Positions 11,555 through 21,161 of a DNA stretch of 64,000 nucleotides are shown piece by piece. This stretch comes from Basidiobolus meristosporus CBS 931.73 (Eukaryota; Basidiobolomycota; Basidiobolomycetes; Basidiobolales; Basidiobolaceae), in the NCBI GenBank assembly GCA_002104905.1, contig MCFE01000249.1:1-64000 (forward strand), written 5' to 3'. The notes beneath the pieces are model-generated. The model was not told where the DNA came from and did no database searches. It saw only the letters and a list, made by a program, of their open reading frames with translations. Made by a program: the position numbers and the translations under genes. The first letter of the stretch is position 1. Every line of letters begins with the position of its first letter.

Positions 11555-12024
11555 GTTGCTCAGTTCTCTGGCTGATTGTTTACCTCTCTGGATGAGACAC
11601 CCGCACATTATATATATCCACCTCGGCCCACAGCAAGATCTCATCATCTACATCTCGCGTAGCATAACCTCAGCCAGAGTACCTGTCGTGTCTGCCAAAT
11701 CTGGCAATCATGGATTGCTTGAAAATCAGTTTGACATCCATTACCCATTATATCCAAATGAGGCAGCATTACCAATCAACCCTTTGATTTAGAGTTGGGT
11801 TGAGGTGCCAGGTCGTGCAGTGGAGTGGAGTATAGTGGAGTGTAGTGTGATGTACAAGCTTGGTCACCTACAGTCCCCTGTCATCTGGAGGGCACCACTA
11901 CCAGGTGATCCCCATATCCTTGGTGCATGCAAGAGCTTTCACACATTCAATCTGCACAGATTATCTGCGATCCTGAGTGCTGATATATAAGTCGAGGTGC
12001 AGGCTCACCAGAAGTCTCATCAAC
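11555..12024. promoter_or_regulatory. Shared divergent promoter of uricase pair 1
   Basis: These 470 bases lie between the two start codons. A TATATATA stretch (about 11609-11616) sits about 55 bases upstream of the minus-strand start. TATATAA (11984-11990) sits about 35 bases upstream of the plus-strand start. An AGATAA site on the minus strand (11961-11966) fits the HGATAR consensus of fungal nitrogen GATA factors. TGCCA and TGGCA half-sites (11693-11706) form an inverted repeat. A GTGGAG/TGTAG simple repeat lies near 11820-11855. All of this recurs in copy 2. Assignment of function is inference. Confidence 0.6.
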
Positions 12025-12915
12025 ATGACCTCCATTGCCCAAGTTCAACGTCAAGCCTACGGCAAAGCCAACGTCAGAGTCACGAAGGCAATCCGACACT
12101 CCCCCGAGTGGAACGACATTGTCGAGCTCACCTGCCAGGTGCTCCTCGAGGGTGACTTCGATGAGGCCTACACCAGGGCGGACAACTCCAAGATCGTCCC
12201 AACCGATACTGTGAAGAATACCTGCTTCATCGTCGCCAAACGGTCGGATCATGTGCAGACCATCGAGCGGTACGGATACGACCTTGGCAAGCACTTCATC
12301 AACCGATACGATCATGTGACCCATGTCCATGTCCATATTGTGCAAGAGCGCTGGTCCAGAATCCACGTCAATGGCGAGCCTCACCCTCACTCCTTCTATC
12401 GCGATGGGTCCGAGATCAGACAAACCTGGCTGACTGTTACCCCCAACAGTGTCAGCATCAAGTCGGGTCTTGATGGTCTGCTTGTCCTGAAGACCACCGG
12501 CTCGTCCTTCACCAACTTCCACCATTGCGAGAACACCACTCTCCAGGATGCTGATGATCGCATATTCTCTACCACTGTGAAGGCCCACTACAACATCGAC
12601 ACCTCGGCCGGAGTGGAGAACATCCCATTTGATCGGATCTTCGATGGAGTGCGCAAGACCACCCTCGATGTATTCGCCCACGACGATTCAGCCTCGGTGC
12701 AAGCAACCATGTACCGTATGGCCAACCTGATCCTGAAACGGTTCCCTGAGGTGAAGGATGTGTACTATGCACTCCCCAACACCCACTACTTTACCGCGAA
12801 CCTGGCCCCCTTCGGCCTCCCCAACTCAGGTGAAGAGATGACTACCTTCTCTCCCATCACCGACTTCTCTGGCCTCATTACCGCCACCATTGGCCGTACT
12901 GGCAATAAGATCTAA
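12025..12915 (+). CDS. Urate oxidase (uricase), paralogue B, copy 1
   Basis: This is a 296-residue uricase with the same set of family motifs as its divergent neighbour: QAYGK, VPTDTVKNT, SSFTNFHHCENTTLQD, DDRIFSTTV, SVQATMYRM and ALPNTHYF. Substrate and cofactor-free oxygen chemistry are inferred from the family. It is intronless and uses GC-rich, apparently biased codons compared with genes outside the block. The start at MTSIAQVQRQ was preferred over the in-frame ATG at 11977, which lies before the TATA box. The C-terminus ends GNKI, again without a canonical peroxisomal tripeptide. A 244-codon frame on the opposite strand is a by-product of codon bias. Confidence 0.95.
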   Translation: MTSIAQVQRQAYGKANVRVTKAIRHSPEWNDIVELTCQVLLEGDFDEAYTRADNSKIVPTDTVKNTCFIVAKRSDHVQTIERYGYDLGKHFINRYDHVTHVHVHIVQERWSRIHVNGEPHPHSFYRDGSEIRQTWLTVTPNSVSIKSGLDGLLVLKTTGSSFTNFHHCENTTLQDADDRIFSTTVKAHYNIDTSAGVENIPFDRIFDGVRKTTLDVFAHDDSASVQATMYRMANLILKRFPEVKDVYYALPNTHYFTANLAPFGLPNSGEEMTTFSPITDFSGLITATIGRTGNKI

Positions 12916-14438
12916 ACAATAGTACAAGCTCACATTTTTACATGTGATCTACCATACACCTGGACTACAATTCGCGTACCTATGCATTTTATTCACCGCA
13001 TACAAATACCTTTTCATACGAATAAAATAAAAAACGTGGTACAAATATGCGAGCTTGTTGTTACTCTATCTCTGTAGTGCCTAACGCTTACATCGTTTAG
13101 ACGACCTACTATCAAATAGCCTTCTAAACTCGTTTAGCTGGTCGTCTATCTATTTTAATGACTTAATAAGGGCGCAAACACATCAGGGAACTTCTTTTAA
13201 GGGCAATTATGGGACTGTTCTAGAATCCTGTCAACCAGCAAACACAATATTTCTGGTGTCAACTCTATGGTTCCAAGGAGGCGCCATAAGCTTCAGTCAT
13301 GTAAATACAATCAGCTTCTTCACTGTGGAATTACATGTACCCATTTATTGCCCCTTTCGGACCACATTGACGACTCTCCTCTATAGCCGCTATGAGGTAT
13401 GTAATGCAAAATGCTTGCCGACCGAATTAGAAAACCGACGTAAATAAATGATGAGGTCCACATTTGAAATTATCAGGATTTTAATTATTTGGACCGCATA
13501 AAAAAGACCTGGAATCTCTCAAGTGTCCTGGTTTTTCCAACACAACTGCAAATCCCTTGCTTTCAATCATTTATAAACGGGCCTTACTAACTCCGAAGGA
13601 TTGTTAAATCTCGCTTGCTGCTTTTGCACATCGGATGGTCTGGGTAGAGAAACTGCACGGAAACTCAACCTTGAAACCTACGATATGAGGTAGACCAAGT
13701 TTAGCAAGCTAAACGCGACTGACATTGCTTCTGAATCACCTCCTCACCAGCCGAACCCATACAAGGTTGCAAAAACTTCTATGCGAAAGCATCTTTGAGA
13801 GAGAAACAATCCGAACTATAAGCATTGGCCTCACTGATACCCAAGATCCCCCATATCTCAATAGATATGACATCATGGCAAGATTATTAGCAGCATCTAC
13901 TGAACCTAAAAGCACAATGAATGGAACCCATTCCATTGTTTCTGCTACCTTAGCCCACTGTATATTTACCATTTCACTATCATCCCCTACAAAAGCTCTC
14001 CATCTGGCAAGTCCTGTGGCTTTATATGCCTTTACCTCGTGATCACGGTAGATTCTCTCGTTGCTTGTTACCTTTTTCATAGTGTAGTGAGTGCCGTACA
14101 AGTTATCAGCACTAGTATCGATGCCGGTCGATCTAGGTGTATTACAGTCAAAACGGAGCGGCAAAAGACGTCTGCCTTTCTTACATTAAATACGCGTATA
14201 TAAGCATCAGATGTTTACTGGTAGAGAGCATGATCTTGAGGTCTTTAGGCAAGGTTAATGACATGACAAATTACCAAAATAACAATTTCCGAAGATAAAT
14301 AATAAATGTCAATTGCCCAGTAAAAACAATCGTGGTTTATTTGAGTCCTTACTTACGCGGGAATAGAATATGGGAATTAATTCAATGCTGAGACCCATTG
14401 GCTGATCAAAGGCCAACTTTTTCAACCGCTAATCTACG
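12916..14438. other. Spacer between the two uricase blocks
   Basis: No recognised gene. A 142-codon minus-strand frame (13736-14164) has no family resemblance that I can see and is not supported as a gene. The sequence does not resemble the other flanks of the uricase blocks. Confidence 0.4.
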
Positions 14439-14439
14439 A

Positions 14440-15324
14440 CTATCTGCGACGAGCAATGGTGGCAGTAATATATCCTGCGGGGTCACTCACCGGTTGGAAA
14501 ATGGTCATATCTTTGCCTTCGTTCATGAGCCGGAATGGCTTCAGGTTCACGCTGAGGTAGTGCTTGTTCGGTAGGGCATAGCTGATCTCCACAACATCCC
14601 CGTGGTTCGCCAACACCCGCTCTCCCATCTTGTACATGGTGGCTTGCACCGAGGCTGAGTCGTCAGTGGCGAAGGTGCTCAGGGTGATCTCTCGGATACC
14701 TGCACTGATCTGACTGAACGGGATCTCAGCGATCCTTGACGTGTTCAGGTCGTAGGTCCATCTGGCGTCCACACTGGTCGAGAAGATACGGTCATGCGCA
14801 TCCTGGAGGGTGGTGTACTCGCATCGGTGGAAGTTGGTGAAGTTCGAGCCAGTGGACTTCAGCACAAGCAGGTCTTTCATACGCGACTCGATGCTCACTT
14901 GACCATCACGGCCAATTGTCAGCTCGACTCGTCTGGTGTCCTCCCCATCCCGGTAGAACGAGTGGGGGTGGTGTTGGTCATCGATGGAGATACGCGACCA
15001 GCGATGTTGGATGATCTTCACATACACCCGCTCAACATGGGAGTACCTGTTGATGAAATGCTGGCCGATCTCATGACCAAATAGCTCGATCACCTCAACA
15101 TTGTCGGACTTCTTGGCAAGGACATAGATGGTGTTCTTCACCGTGTCGGTGGGGACGATCACCGAGTTGTCTGCCTCGGTGTAAGACACCTCGAAATCCC
15201 CATCGAGCAGGACTTGACATGTGAGCTCGACAACATCATGCCAGTCCTTGGTATGGCGGATCACCTTGGTCAGACGGACATCAGTCTTGCCGTAGGCTTG
15301 CTTCTTCAGGTAGGCGCGACTCAT
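14440..15324 (-). CDS. Urate oxidase (uricase), paralogue A, copy 2
   Basis: This 294-residue uricase differs from the copy at 10670-11554 by only a few residues: MSR for MSS at the start, Ile for Val in the GRDGQ segment, and Ile for Val in AG(V/I)REI. All catalytic and substrate-binding motifs are kept, so it should be active. It is intronless and shares its upstream region with the plus-strand gene at 15810. It ends in ARRR and lacks a peroxisomal targeting tripeptide. Confidence 0.95.
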   Translation of the reverse strand: MSRAYLKKQAYGKTDVRLTKVIRHTKDWHDVVELTCQVLLDGDFEVSYTEADNSVIVPTDTVKNTIYVLAKKSDNVEVIELFGHEIGQHFINRYSHVERVYVKIIQHRWSRISIDDQHHPHSFYRDGEDTRRVELTIGRDGQVSIESRMKDLLVLKSTGSNFTNFHRCEYTTLQDAHDRIFSTSVDARWTYDLNTSRIAEIPFSQISAGIREITLSTFATDDSASVQATMYKMGERVLANHGDVVEISYALPNKHYLSVNLKPFRLMNEGKDMTIFQPVSDPAGYITATIARRR

Positions 15325-15809
15325 GTTGTTCAGTTCTCTGGCTGCTTGTTTACCTCTCTGGATGAGACACCCGCACATTATATATATCCACCTCGGCCCA
15401 CAGCAAGATCTCATCATCTACATCTCGCGTAGCATAACCTCAGCCAGAGTACCTGTCGTGTCTGCCAAATCTGGCAATCATGGATTGCTTGAAAATCAGT
15501 TTGACATCCATTACCCATTATATCCAAATGAGGCAGCATTACCAATCAACCCTTTGATTTAGAGTTGGGTTGAGGTGCCAGGTCGTGCAGTGGAGTGGAG
15601 TATAGTGGAGTGTAGTGTAGTGTAGTGTAGTGTAGTGTACAAGCTTGGTCACCTACAGTCCCCTGTCATCTGGAGGGCACCACTACCAGGTGGTTTCCAT
15701 ATCCTTGGTGCATGCAAGAGCTTTCACACATTCAATCTGCACAGATTATCTGCGATCCTGAGTGCTGATATATAAGTCGAGGTGCAGGCTCACCAGAAGT
15801 CTCATCAAC
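15325..15809. promoter_or_regulatory. Shared divergent promoter of uricase pair 2
   Basis: These 485 bases are near-identical to the promoter of pair 1, with both TATA-like elements and the AGATAA site kept. The main difference is five TGTAG units at 15611-15635 against one clear unit in copy 1, which could have arisen by slippage. Confidence 0.6.
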
Positions 15810-16700
15810 ATGACCTCCATTGCCCAAGTTCAACGTCAAGCCTACGGCAAAGCCAACGTCAGAGTCACGAAGGCAATCCGACACTCCTCCGAGTGGAACG
15901 ACATTGTCGAGCTCACCTGCCAGGTGCTCCTCGAGGGTGACTTCGATGAGGCCTACACCAGGGCGGACAACTCCAAGATCGTCCCAACCGATACTGTGAA
16001 GAATACCTGCTTCATCGTCGCCAAACGGTCGGATCATGTGCAGACCATCGAGCGGTACGGATACGACCTTGGCAAGCACTTCATCAACCGATACGATCAT
16101 GTGACCCATGTCCATGTCCATATTGTGCAAGAGCGCTGGTCCAGAATCCACGTCAATGGCGAGCCTCACCCTCACTCCTTCTATCGCGACGGGTCCGAGA
16201 TCAGACAAACCTGGCTGACTGTTACCCCCAACAGTGTCAGCATCAAGTCCGGCCTTGATGGTCTGCTTGTCCTGAAGACCACCGGCTCGTCCTTCACCAA
16301 CTTCCACCATTGCGAGAACACCACTCTCCAGGATGCTGATGATCGCATATTCTCCACCACCGTGAAGGCCCACTACAACATCGACACCTCGGCCGGAGTG
16401 GAGAACATCCCATTTGATCGGATCTTCGATGGAGTGCGCAAGACCACCCTCGATGTATTCGCCCACGACGATTCAGCCTCGGTGCAAGCAACCATGTACC
16501 GTATGGCCAACCTGATCCTGAAACGGTTCCCTGAGGTGAAGGATGTGTACTATGCACTCCCCAACACCCACTACTTTACCGCGAACCTGGCCCCCTTCGG
16601 CCTCCCCAACTCAGGTGAAGAGATGACTATCTTCTCTCCCATCACCGACTTCTCTGGCCACATTACCGCCACCATTGGCCGTACTGGCAATAAGATCTAA
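15810..16700 (+). CDS. Urate oxidase (uricase), paralogue B, copy 2
   Basis: This 296-residue uricase differs from the copy at 12025-12915 at about three positions: Ser for Pro in RHS(P/S)EW, Ile for Thr in EEMT(T/I)F, and His for Leu in FSG(L/H)I. The FSGHI form looks like the more usual family sequence. All active-site motifs are present. It is intronless, ends GNKI and has no SKL-type signal. Confidence 0.95.
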   Translation: MTSIAQVQRQAYGKANVRVTKAIRHSSEWNDIVELTCQVLLEGDFDEAYTRADNSKIVPTDTVKNTCFIVAKRSDHVQTIERYGYDLGKHFINRYDHVTHVHVHIVQERWSRIHVNGEPHPHSFYRDGSEIRQTWLTVTPNSVSIKSGLDGLLVLKTTGSSFTNFHHCENTTLQDADDRIFSTTVKAHYNIDTSAGVENIPFDRIFDGVRKTTLDVFAHDDSASVQATMYRMANLILKRFPEVKDVYYALPNTHYFTANLAPFGLPNSGEEMTIFSPITDFSGHITATIGRTGNKI

Positions 16701-16703
16701 ATA

Positions 16704-17377
16704 ACCACATATGTGTACCCACGCCTCCTCCTACATTAACGGCACGCTAAGATCACCACTTTGTAAACGTCAGGTTACTGCTGCTGATGATGATTTTAGT
16801 AGTTGAATAAATCTCATAAAACCCTTTTGCCAGTATCAGGAAACGTGACATTATTGGTAAAAAGGAATCCGATTTAAGGGCAGTGACGAAGGACTAGCCG
16901 GACGTCGATTCGGCAGCAGTGTACAGAATGGTTAAGCAACATAGATTTGGGAAACCAACTATTGCACCGAGTTAAACATTCGTCTGACCAATTCAATTTG
17001 CCATGTTAACACATCTTGACTAAATCAAATCGGAATCATAATTCGTTGTGCAACGCCGACATAAGTTTCTTCAGAAGGTAGAGCACTTCTCGTACCAAAG
17101 CCCCACAAGCATGAACTCATCCAATGGCCATTGCACCCACCAACCTCGATGGCAGCACCCCCGCGAGGGCGGTACCAGGAGCGACGCAACCAGAAGCACC
17201 ACAGTACCAAGGTTGAATCGGAACCAACTCGACCCAACTCCAATTAAATCCCTCTCATCATCCAGGAGATTAAAAAAATTCCTGATCGGATGGGATGGGA
17301 CTTTTTTTTAGACGCTTGATTAAGAGGACAGTAAACGGGGCATCCCACGAGCTACGTTCAAGTCAAACACACCACCG
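16704..17377. other. Intergenic stretch
   Basis: No gene or repeat recognised. The short frames on both strands here have no family resemblance. The right part probably contains the CSL4 promoter. Confidence 0.4.
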
Positions 17378-18285
17378 ATGTCGAATGAAATAGTCGCCCC
17401 CGGGCAACGTCTCGGCCACGCCCAAGATTATTTGGTGGGCACTGGAACCTACTGCAAGGACGATCTCATCTACTCCTCCGTGGTGGGCTTCAAGCAGATC
17501 CTGGAAACACAGGGTGAAAAGGTCGGCGGTCTCTTTGAACGATAACCCATCTCAAACAACTTAGGCTTACCCTTGTTTTGCCTCTAGCCCACGATCACCG
17601 TTTCTCGCGAGAAAGAGCAGTCTGCCATTCCTGAAGTGGATAGTATAGTACGTCGGAATTCCCCCAACTCGCCCCCTTTCTCGGTCATACTTACCCTTCT
17701 GCCTGTGCAGGTCACCGCCAAAGTTATCCGAGTCAACCCACGTTTCGCCACGGTATCCATCATGGTCGTTGGCTCCACACCCTGCAAGGAAAACTTCCAA
17801 GGCATCATCAGGTACGTGGATCCACCACCCTCCGCCTCCTGCGGTTGGCTCCAATGTTAACCGGTCGTCACAGAGTGCAAGACGTCAGGGCCACCGAGAA
17901 GGACAAGGTCAAGATCTACAACTCCTTCAGGCCTGGGGATGTTGTCAGAGCCCAAGTTGTATCCTATTCTATTCCCACTGTTCACACCCCAACCCCTAAC
18001 CAATGAAGTGGCCAGATATATCCTTAACCTCCCAATAGATATCCCTGGGTGACGCACGCTCCTACTACCTTTCCACGGCCCAGAATGAGTTCGGAGTGAT
18101 CTTTGCGCAGAGTGTTTCAGGTACGTATTCGATGTCGGACCCTTGAAACGGCGATCGTAACGGACATCCTAACCACAACCCTAACCGGTATCCCAGGTGC
18201 CACCATGATCCCCATCTCCTGGCAAGAGATGCAATGTCCCAAGACCAAGACGATCGAGCTTAGGAAATGCGCCAAGCCCTTCTGA
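17378..18285 (+). CDS. CSL4: Exosome complex cap subunit Csl4 (EXOSC1-like)
   Basis: Csl4 is one of the S1-domain cap proteins of the RNA exosome, which processes and degrades RNA in nucleus and cytoplasm. Six exons can be placed: 17378-17521, 17588-17647, 17711-17811, 17874-17958, 18039-18120 and 18197-18285, giving about 186 residues, the usual size. The N-terminal domain starts with a PGQRLG motif. The S1-like middle contains TAKVIRVNPRFATVSI and FQGIIRVQDVRATEKDKV. The C-terminal zinc-ribbon-like part ends in ELRKCAKPF, with MQCPKT before it. All junctions keep frame with GT-AG introns of 52-80 bases. Confidence 0.9.
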
Positions 18286-18696
18286 GAACCTTGTAAATCC
18301 ATTCAATCGATAGAACGTGGTGAGAAAGTGGAAATGTGTATTTAGTTAATCACCCAAAAGTAACCAAAGCGTCCTTCAATAAACATTGAATTCCCAACAT
18401 CAGCATCCACCTCGCCATCGCTATCATCATCCCCCTCATCACATCGCCGTAGCCACCCTGGTCGTTTCCTTTTTTATCGATTCTGATCATTCATCTTATT
18501 GATGCGGGTTGCCGATTGCGGTGCACGTAATAGCTGTCAACTAGCACCTCGTATTGGCTTCGCATGGATTGCGTGATCTTTTTTTATGCTTACCCCGGGT
18601 GTGTCGTAATTCTCCAGCGCAATCGATATGAGGTTGAGGGGGGTTCGGAGACTCGGAGAAAGTTATTATTATCGGCACCTCCCTCTAACCTAGAAA
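18286..18696. other. Intergenic, RPT5 upstream region
   Basis: No gene recognised. It holds the CSL4 3' region and presumably the RPT5 promoter. Confidence 0.4.
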
Positions 18697-20491
18697 ATGG
18701 CTTCAGTCGAAGAGAAACCAGTGTGGGATCAGGAGGATTTGGAAGAGCTTGGCCCGGAGATTCTGAAGGCCAGCGGCGAAGAAATCAGAAATAGAACTAG
18801 ACTACTCGACAATGATATTAAGGTACCGCCTGTGCCAGTACACCTGGGCGTAGCACGTTCGAGTTCTCTCGAGGGGCTAATCTCGGTTTCTGTGAAACTA
18901 TGCTGACCTGGTTTTGAAAATAGGTGATGCGCAGTGAGCAGATGCGCCTCCAACACGAGCAGGCTGCCATGACCGAGAGGATCAGAGAAAACAAAGAGAA
19001 AATCAAAATGAACAAGCAGCTGCCTTACCTGGTCGGCAATGTGGTTGAGGTAAGGTTTCTAACGAGATGCTCCCTAGCCAAGTGAAGACTCACCTTCCCC
19101 TCAGATCATGGATATGGATCCCAACGACGATCCGGAAGAAGAAGGGGCCAATATTGATCTGGATGCCCACCGTCGCGGAAAATGTGCGGTTGTGAAGACC
19201 TCCACCCGACAGGTATGAGGATTCTCGACGAGTCGTGACCGGCTTCTTCTGTTTAACGTACTAATCTGTACTCCAGACCATCTTTCTTCCGCTCATTGGT
19301 CTGGTTGAGCATGACAAGCTGAAACCCGGTGACTTGATTGGAATGAACAAGGATAGTTATCTTGTGTTGGACACACTGCCAGCTGAGTAAGTGCCATACT
19401 TCTCTATAAATGCTCTTGATGCCCATGCTTACGCAGGCTCCAGGTATGATTCCCGTGTCAAAGCCATGGAGGTCGACGAGAAGCCAACGGAGGATTACAC
19501 TGATATCGGTGGATTGGACAAGCAGATTGAAGAGCTGGTTGAAGCCATCGTGCTTCCCATGACCCACGCCGAAAGATTCAAAAACCTCGGGATCAAGCCA
19601 CCTAAGGGTAAGTGAAACGCCGGCTGATCTTGGCGGAGCTGCCATTAATCTCGGTCCGTATAGGTGTCTTGATGTATGGCCCCCCAGGTACTGGAAAGAC
19701 TCTGCTTGCCAGAGCTTGTGCCGCCCAGACCAACTCAACATATCTCAAACTCGCCGGTCCCCAGCTTGTGCAGGTAAGCAGCCATGGACTTCGAGTGTGG
19801 GTAGAGCGGCTTTTAAGTGATTCGAAATAGATGTTCATCGGTGACGGCGCGAAGCTTGTTCGGGACGCCTTCGAGCTTGCCAAGGAGAAGGCCCCATCAA
19901 TTCATCTTCATCGATGAGTTGGATGCGGTTGGTACCAAGCGTTTCGACAGCGAGAAGAGCGGAGATCGTGAAGTCCAAAGAACCATGTTGGAGTTACTAA
20001 ATCAATTAGATGGGTTCAGCAGTGACGATAGAATCAAGGTATGTTGCGCCCAGTCCAGTCACACAAACCCACACAACACTAACCCCTGGTCCGCAGGTTA
20101 TCGCAGCCACAAATCGTATCGATATCCTCGACCCTGCCCTCTTACGTTCCGGCCGTCTGGACAGAAAGATCGAGTTCCCTCTGCCAACCGAGGAGGCTCG
20201 TGCCCGTATTCTACAGATCCATTCTCGTAAAATGACCGTCGGGCCCAACGTCAACTTTGACGAGTTGGCTCGCTGCTGTGATGAATTCAACGGGGCGCAA
20301 TGCAAGGCCGTCTGCGTTGAGGCCGGTATGCTTGCGTTACGTCGCGGTGCTAGTGAACTTAGTCATGAGGACTTCATGGATGGTAAGTGAAGAGCGCGCC
20401 CTGCACCGCCCCGACTCGTGCTAACTCGTTGTCATTAGGTATCCAAGAGGTGATGGCCAAGAAGAAGACTTCGTTGAAATACTTTGCTTAA
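18697..20491 (+). CDS. RPT5: 26S proteasome regulatory ATPase Rpt5 (PSMC3-like), with one-base frame disruption
   Basis: Rpt5 is one of six AAA ATPases that unfold substrates and open the proteasome gate. Nine exons fit: 18697-18822, 18924-19049, 19105-19212, 19277-19386, 19444-19607, 19664-19773, 19831-20038, 20097-20382 and 20439-20491. I see the N-terminal coiled coil, the OB region, Walker A GPPGTGKT, Walker [13 protein letters not shown] and the arginine-finger region [10 protein letters not shown]. In exon 7 one extra base (C at about 19903, just before Walker B) breaks the frame; without it the protein is a complete Rpt5 of normal length. The C-terminus is KYFA, so the gate-opening HbYX tail has Phe where Rpt5 normally has Tyr. 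An essential single-copy gene is unlikely to be truly broken, so a consensus error is the likely cause. Confidence 0.93.
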
Positions 20492-21161
20492 AACCACCAC
20501 CTACCTTATCATCCCCATCACTTAGTACCATTTACCTTATTAATTGGCTGTAAAATCAATTCATAAAGTGTTATCTTAGACCGTATCTATGTATAAATTG
20601 AAGCGGATATCACATCCGTGCTTCATAAACTCGTAATCACAGCAATGATCCTTGCCTTGCCATCGACCAGCCACCACTCGTCATCACCCATCGCCCATCG
20701 CCCATCGCCCATCACCCATCACCGCAGATCTTCGTCATGAGCCCAATCCCACCCTGAGGTTGTTTGGCATTGATGGAATTTGTCAGGGGCACATAATGTA
20801 TAGGGATTAGGAATAATATCAGAAAAAAAAAAGAAAAAAACTGCCAGGAAAACATGGGGTTGTCGGCAGGGCAAAACATAGGATTGTGGAATCTTTGGGA
20901 TGCGGCATATCGAATGGAATCGATAATCTTCCGCTACTGACGTCTGGGCCAGATTTAGTCACGGGTAAAAAGTTCCTAGCGGAAAAGATTTCAATAAAAG
21001 CGGTATTCCGCCAATTCATCACGATCAAATCTGTGTGCGGTACCGTATATCGACTTGGGTGGTGTTCACTTCACTCACTTGGGTTCCCTTAAAATAGCTG
21101 CCTCATACTGCTGGTTTTCTAGAAAGCCCTCCAATTCCTTGTCCAGTAGATTTGGTGTAGC
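20492..21161. repeat. Intergenic with CCCATCG/CCCATCA simple repeat
   Basis: Positions about 20685-20733 carry imperfect tandem CCCATCG/CCCATCA units. An A-rich run lies at 20822-20839. No gene is seen; the right end leads into the MOT1 start. Confidence 0.6.

Larger units (their letters stand above)
10669..12918. repeat. Duplicated uricase-pair block, copy 1
   Basis: This block contains two divergent uricase genes and their shared upstream region. It is almost identical to 14439-16703 (differences are scattered single bases plus a 15-base length change in a TGTAG repeat). Similarity starts at the stop codon of the minus-strand gene and ends about three bases past the stop codon of the plus-strand gene. 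The flanks on both sides are unrelated to those of copy 2. Confidence 0.95.
14439..16703. repeat. Duplicated uricase-pair block, copy 2
   Basis: This is the second copy of the block at 10669-12918. It is 15 bases longer because of extra TGTAG units (15611-15640). The left edge carries a small local duplication (ATCTACGAC then TATCTGCGAC) just outside the block. Both outer flanks are unrelated to those of copy 1. Confidence 0.95.

Noticed and set aside
11947-12681. Long antisense frame (244 codons) in uricase B, repeated at 15732-16466.
   Set aside because: It mirrors a conserved, GC-rich coding sequence in the opposite frame, and its persistence follows from the near identity of the two copies.
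13736-14164. 142-codon minus-strand frame between the uricase blocks.
   Set aside because: No motif, no neighbouring exons and no family match that I can recognise; length is within chance for this composition.
10670-16700. Uricases as bacterial transfers, given no introns and high GC.
   Set aside because: The sequence motifs look like eukaryotic and fungal uricases; expression-driven codon bias is a simpler reading.
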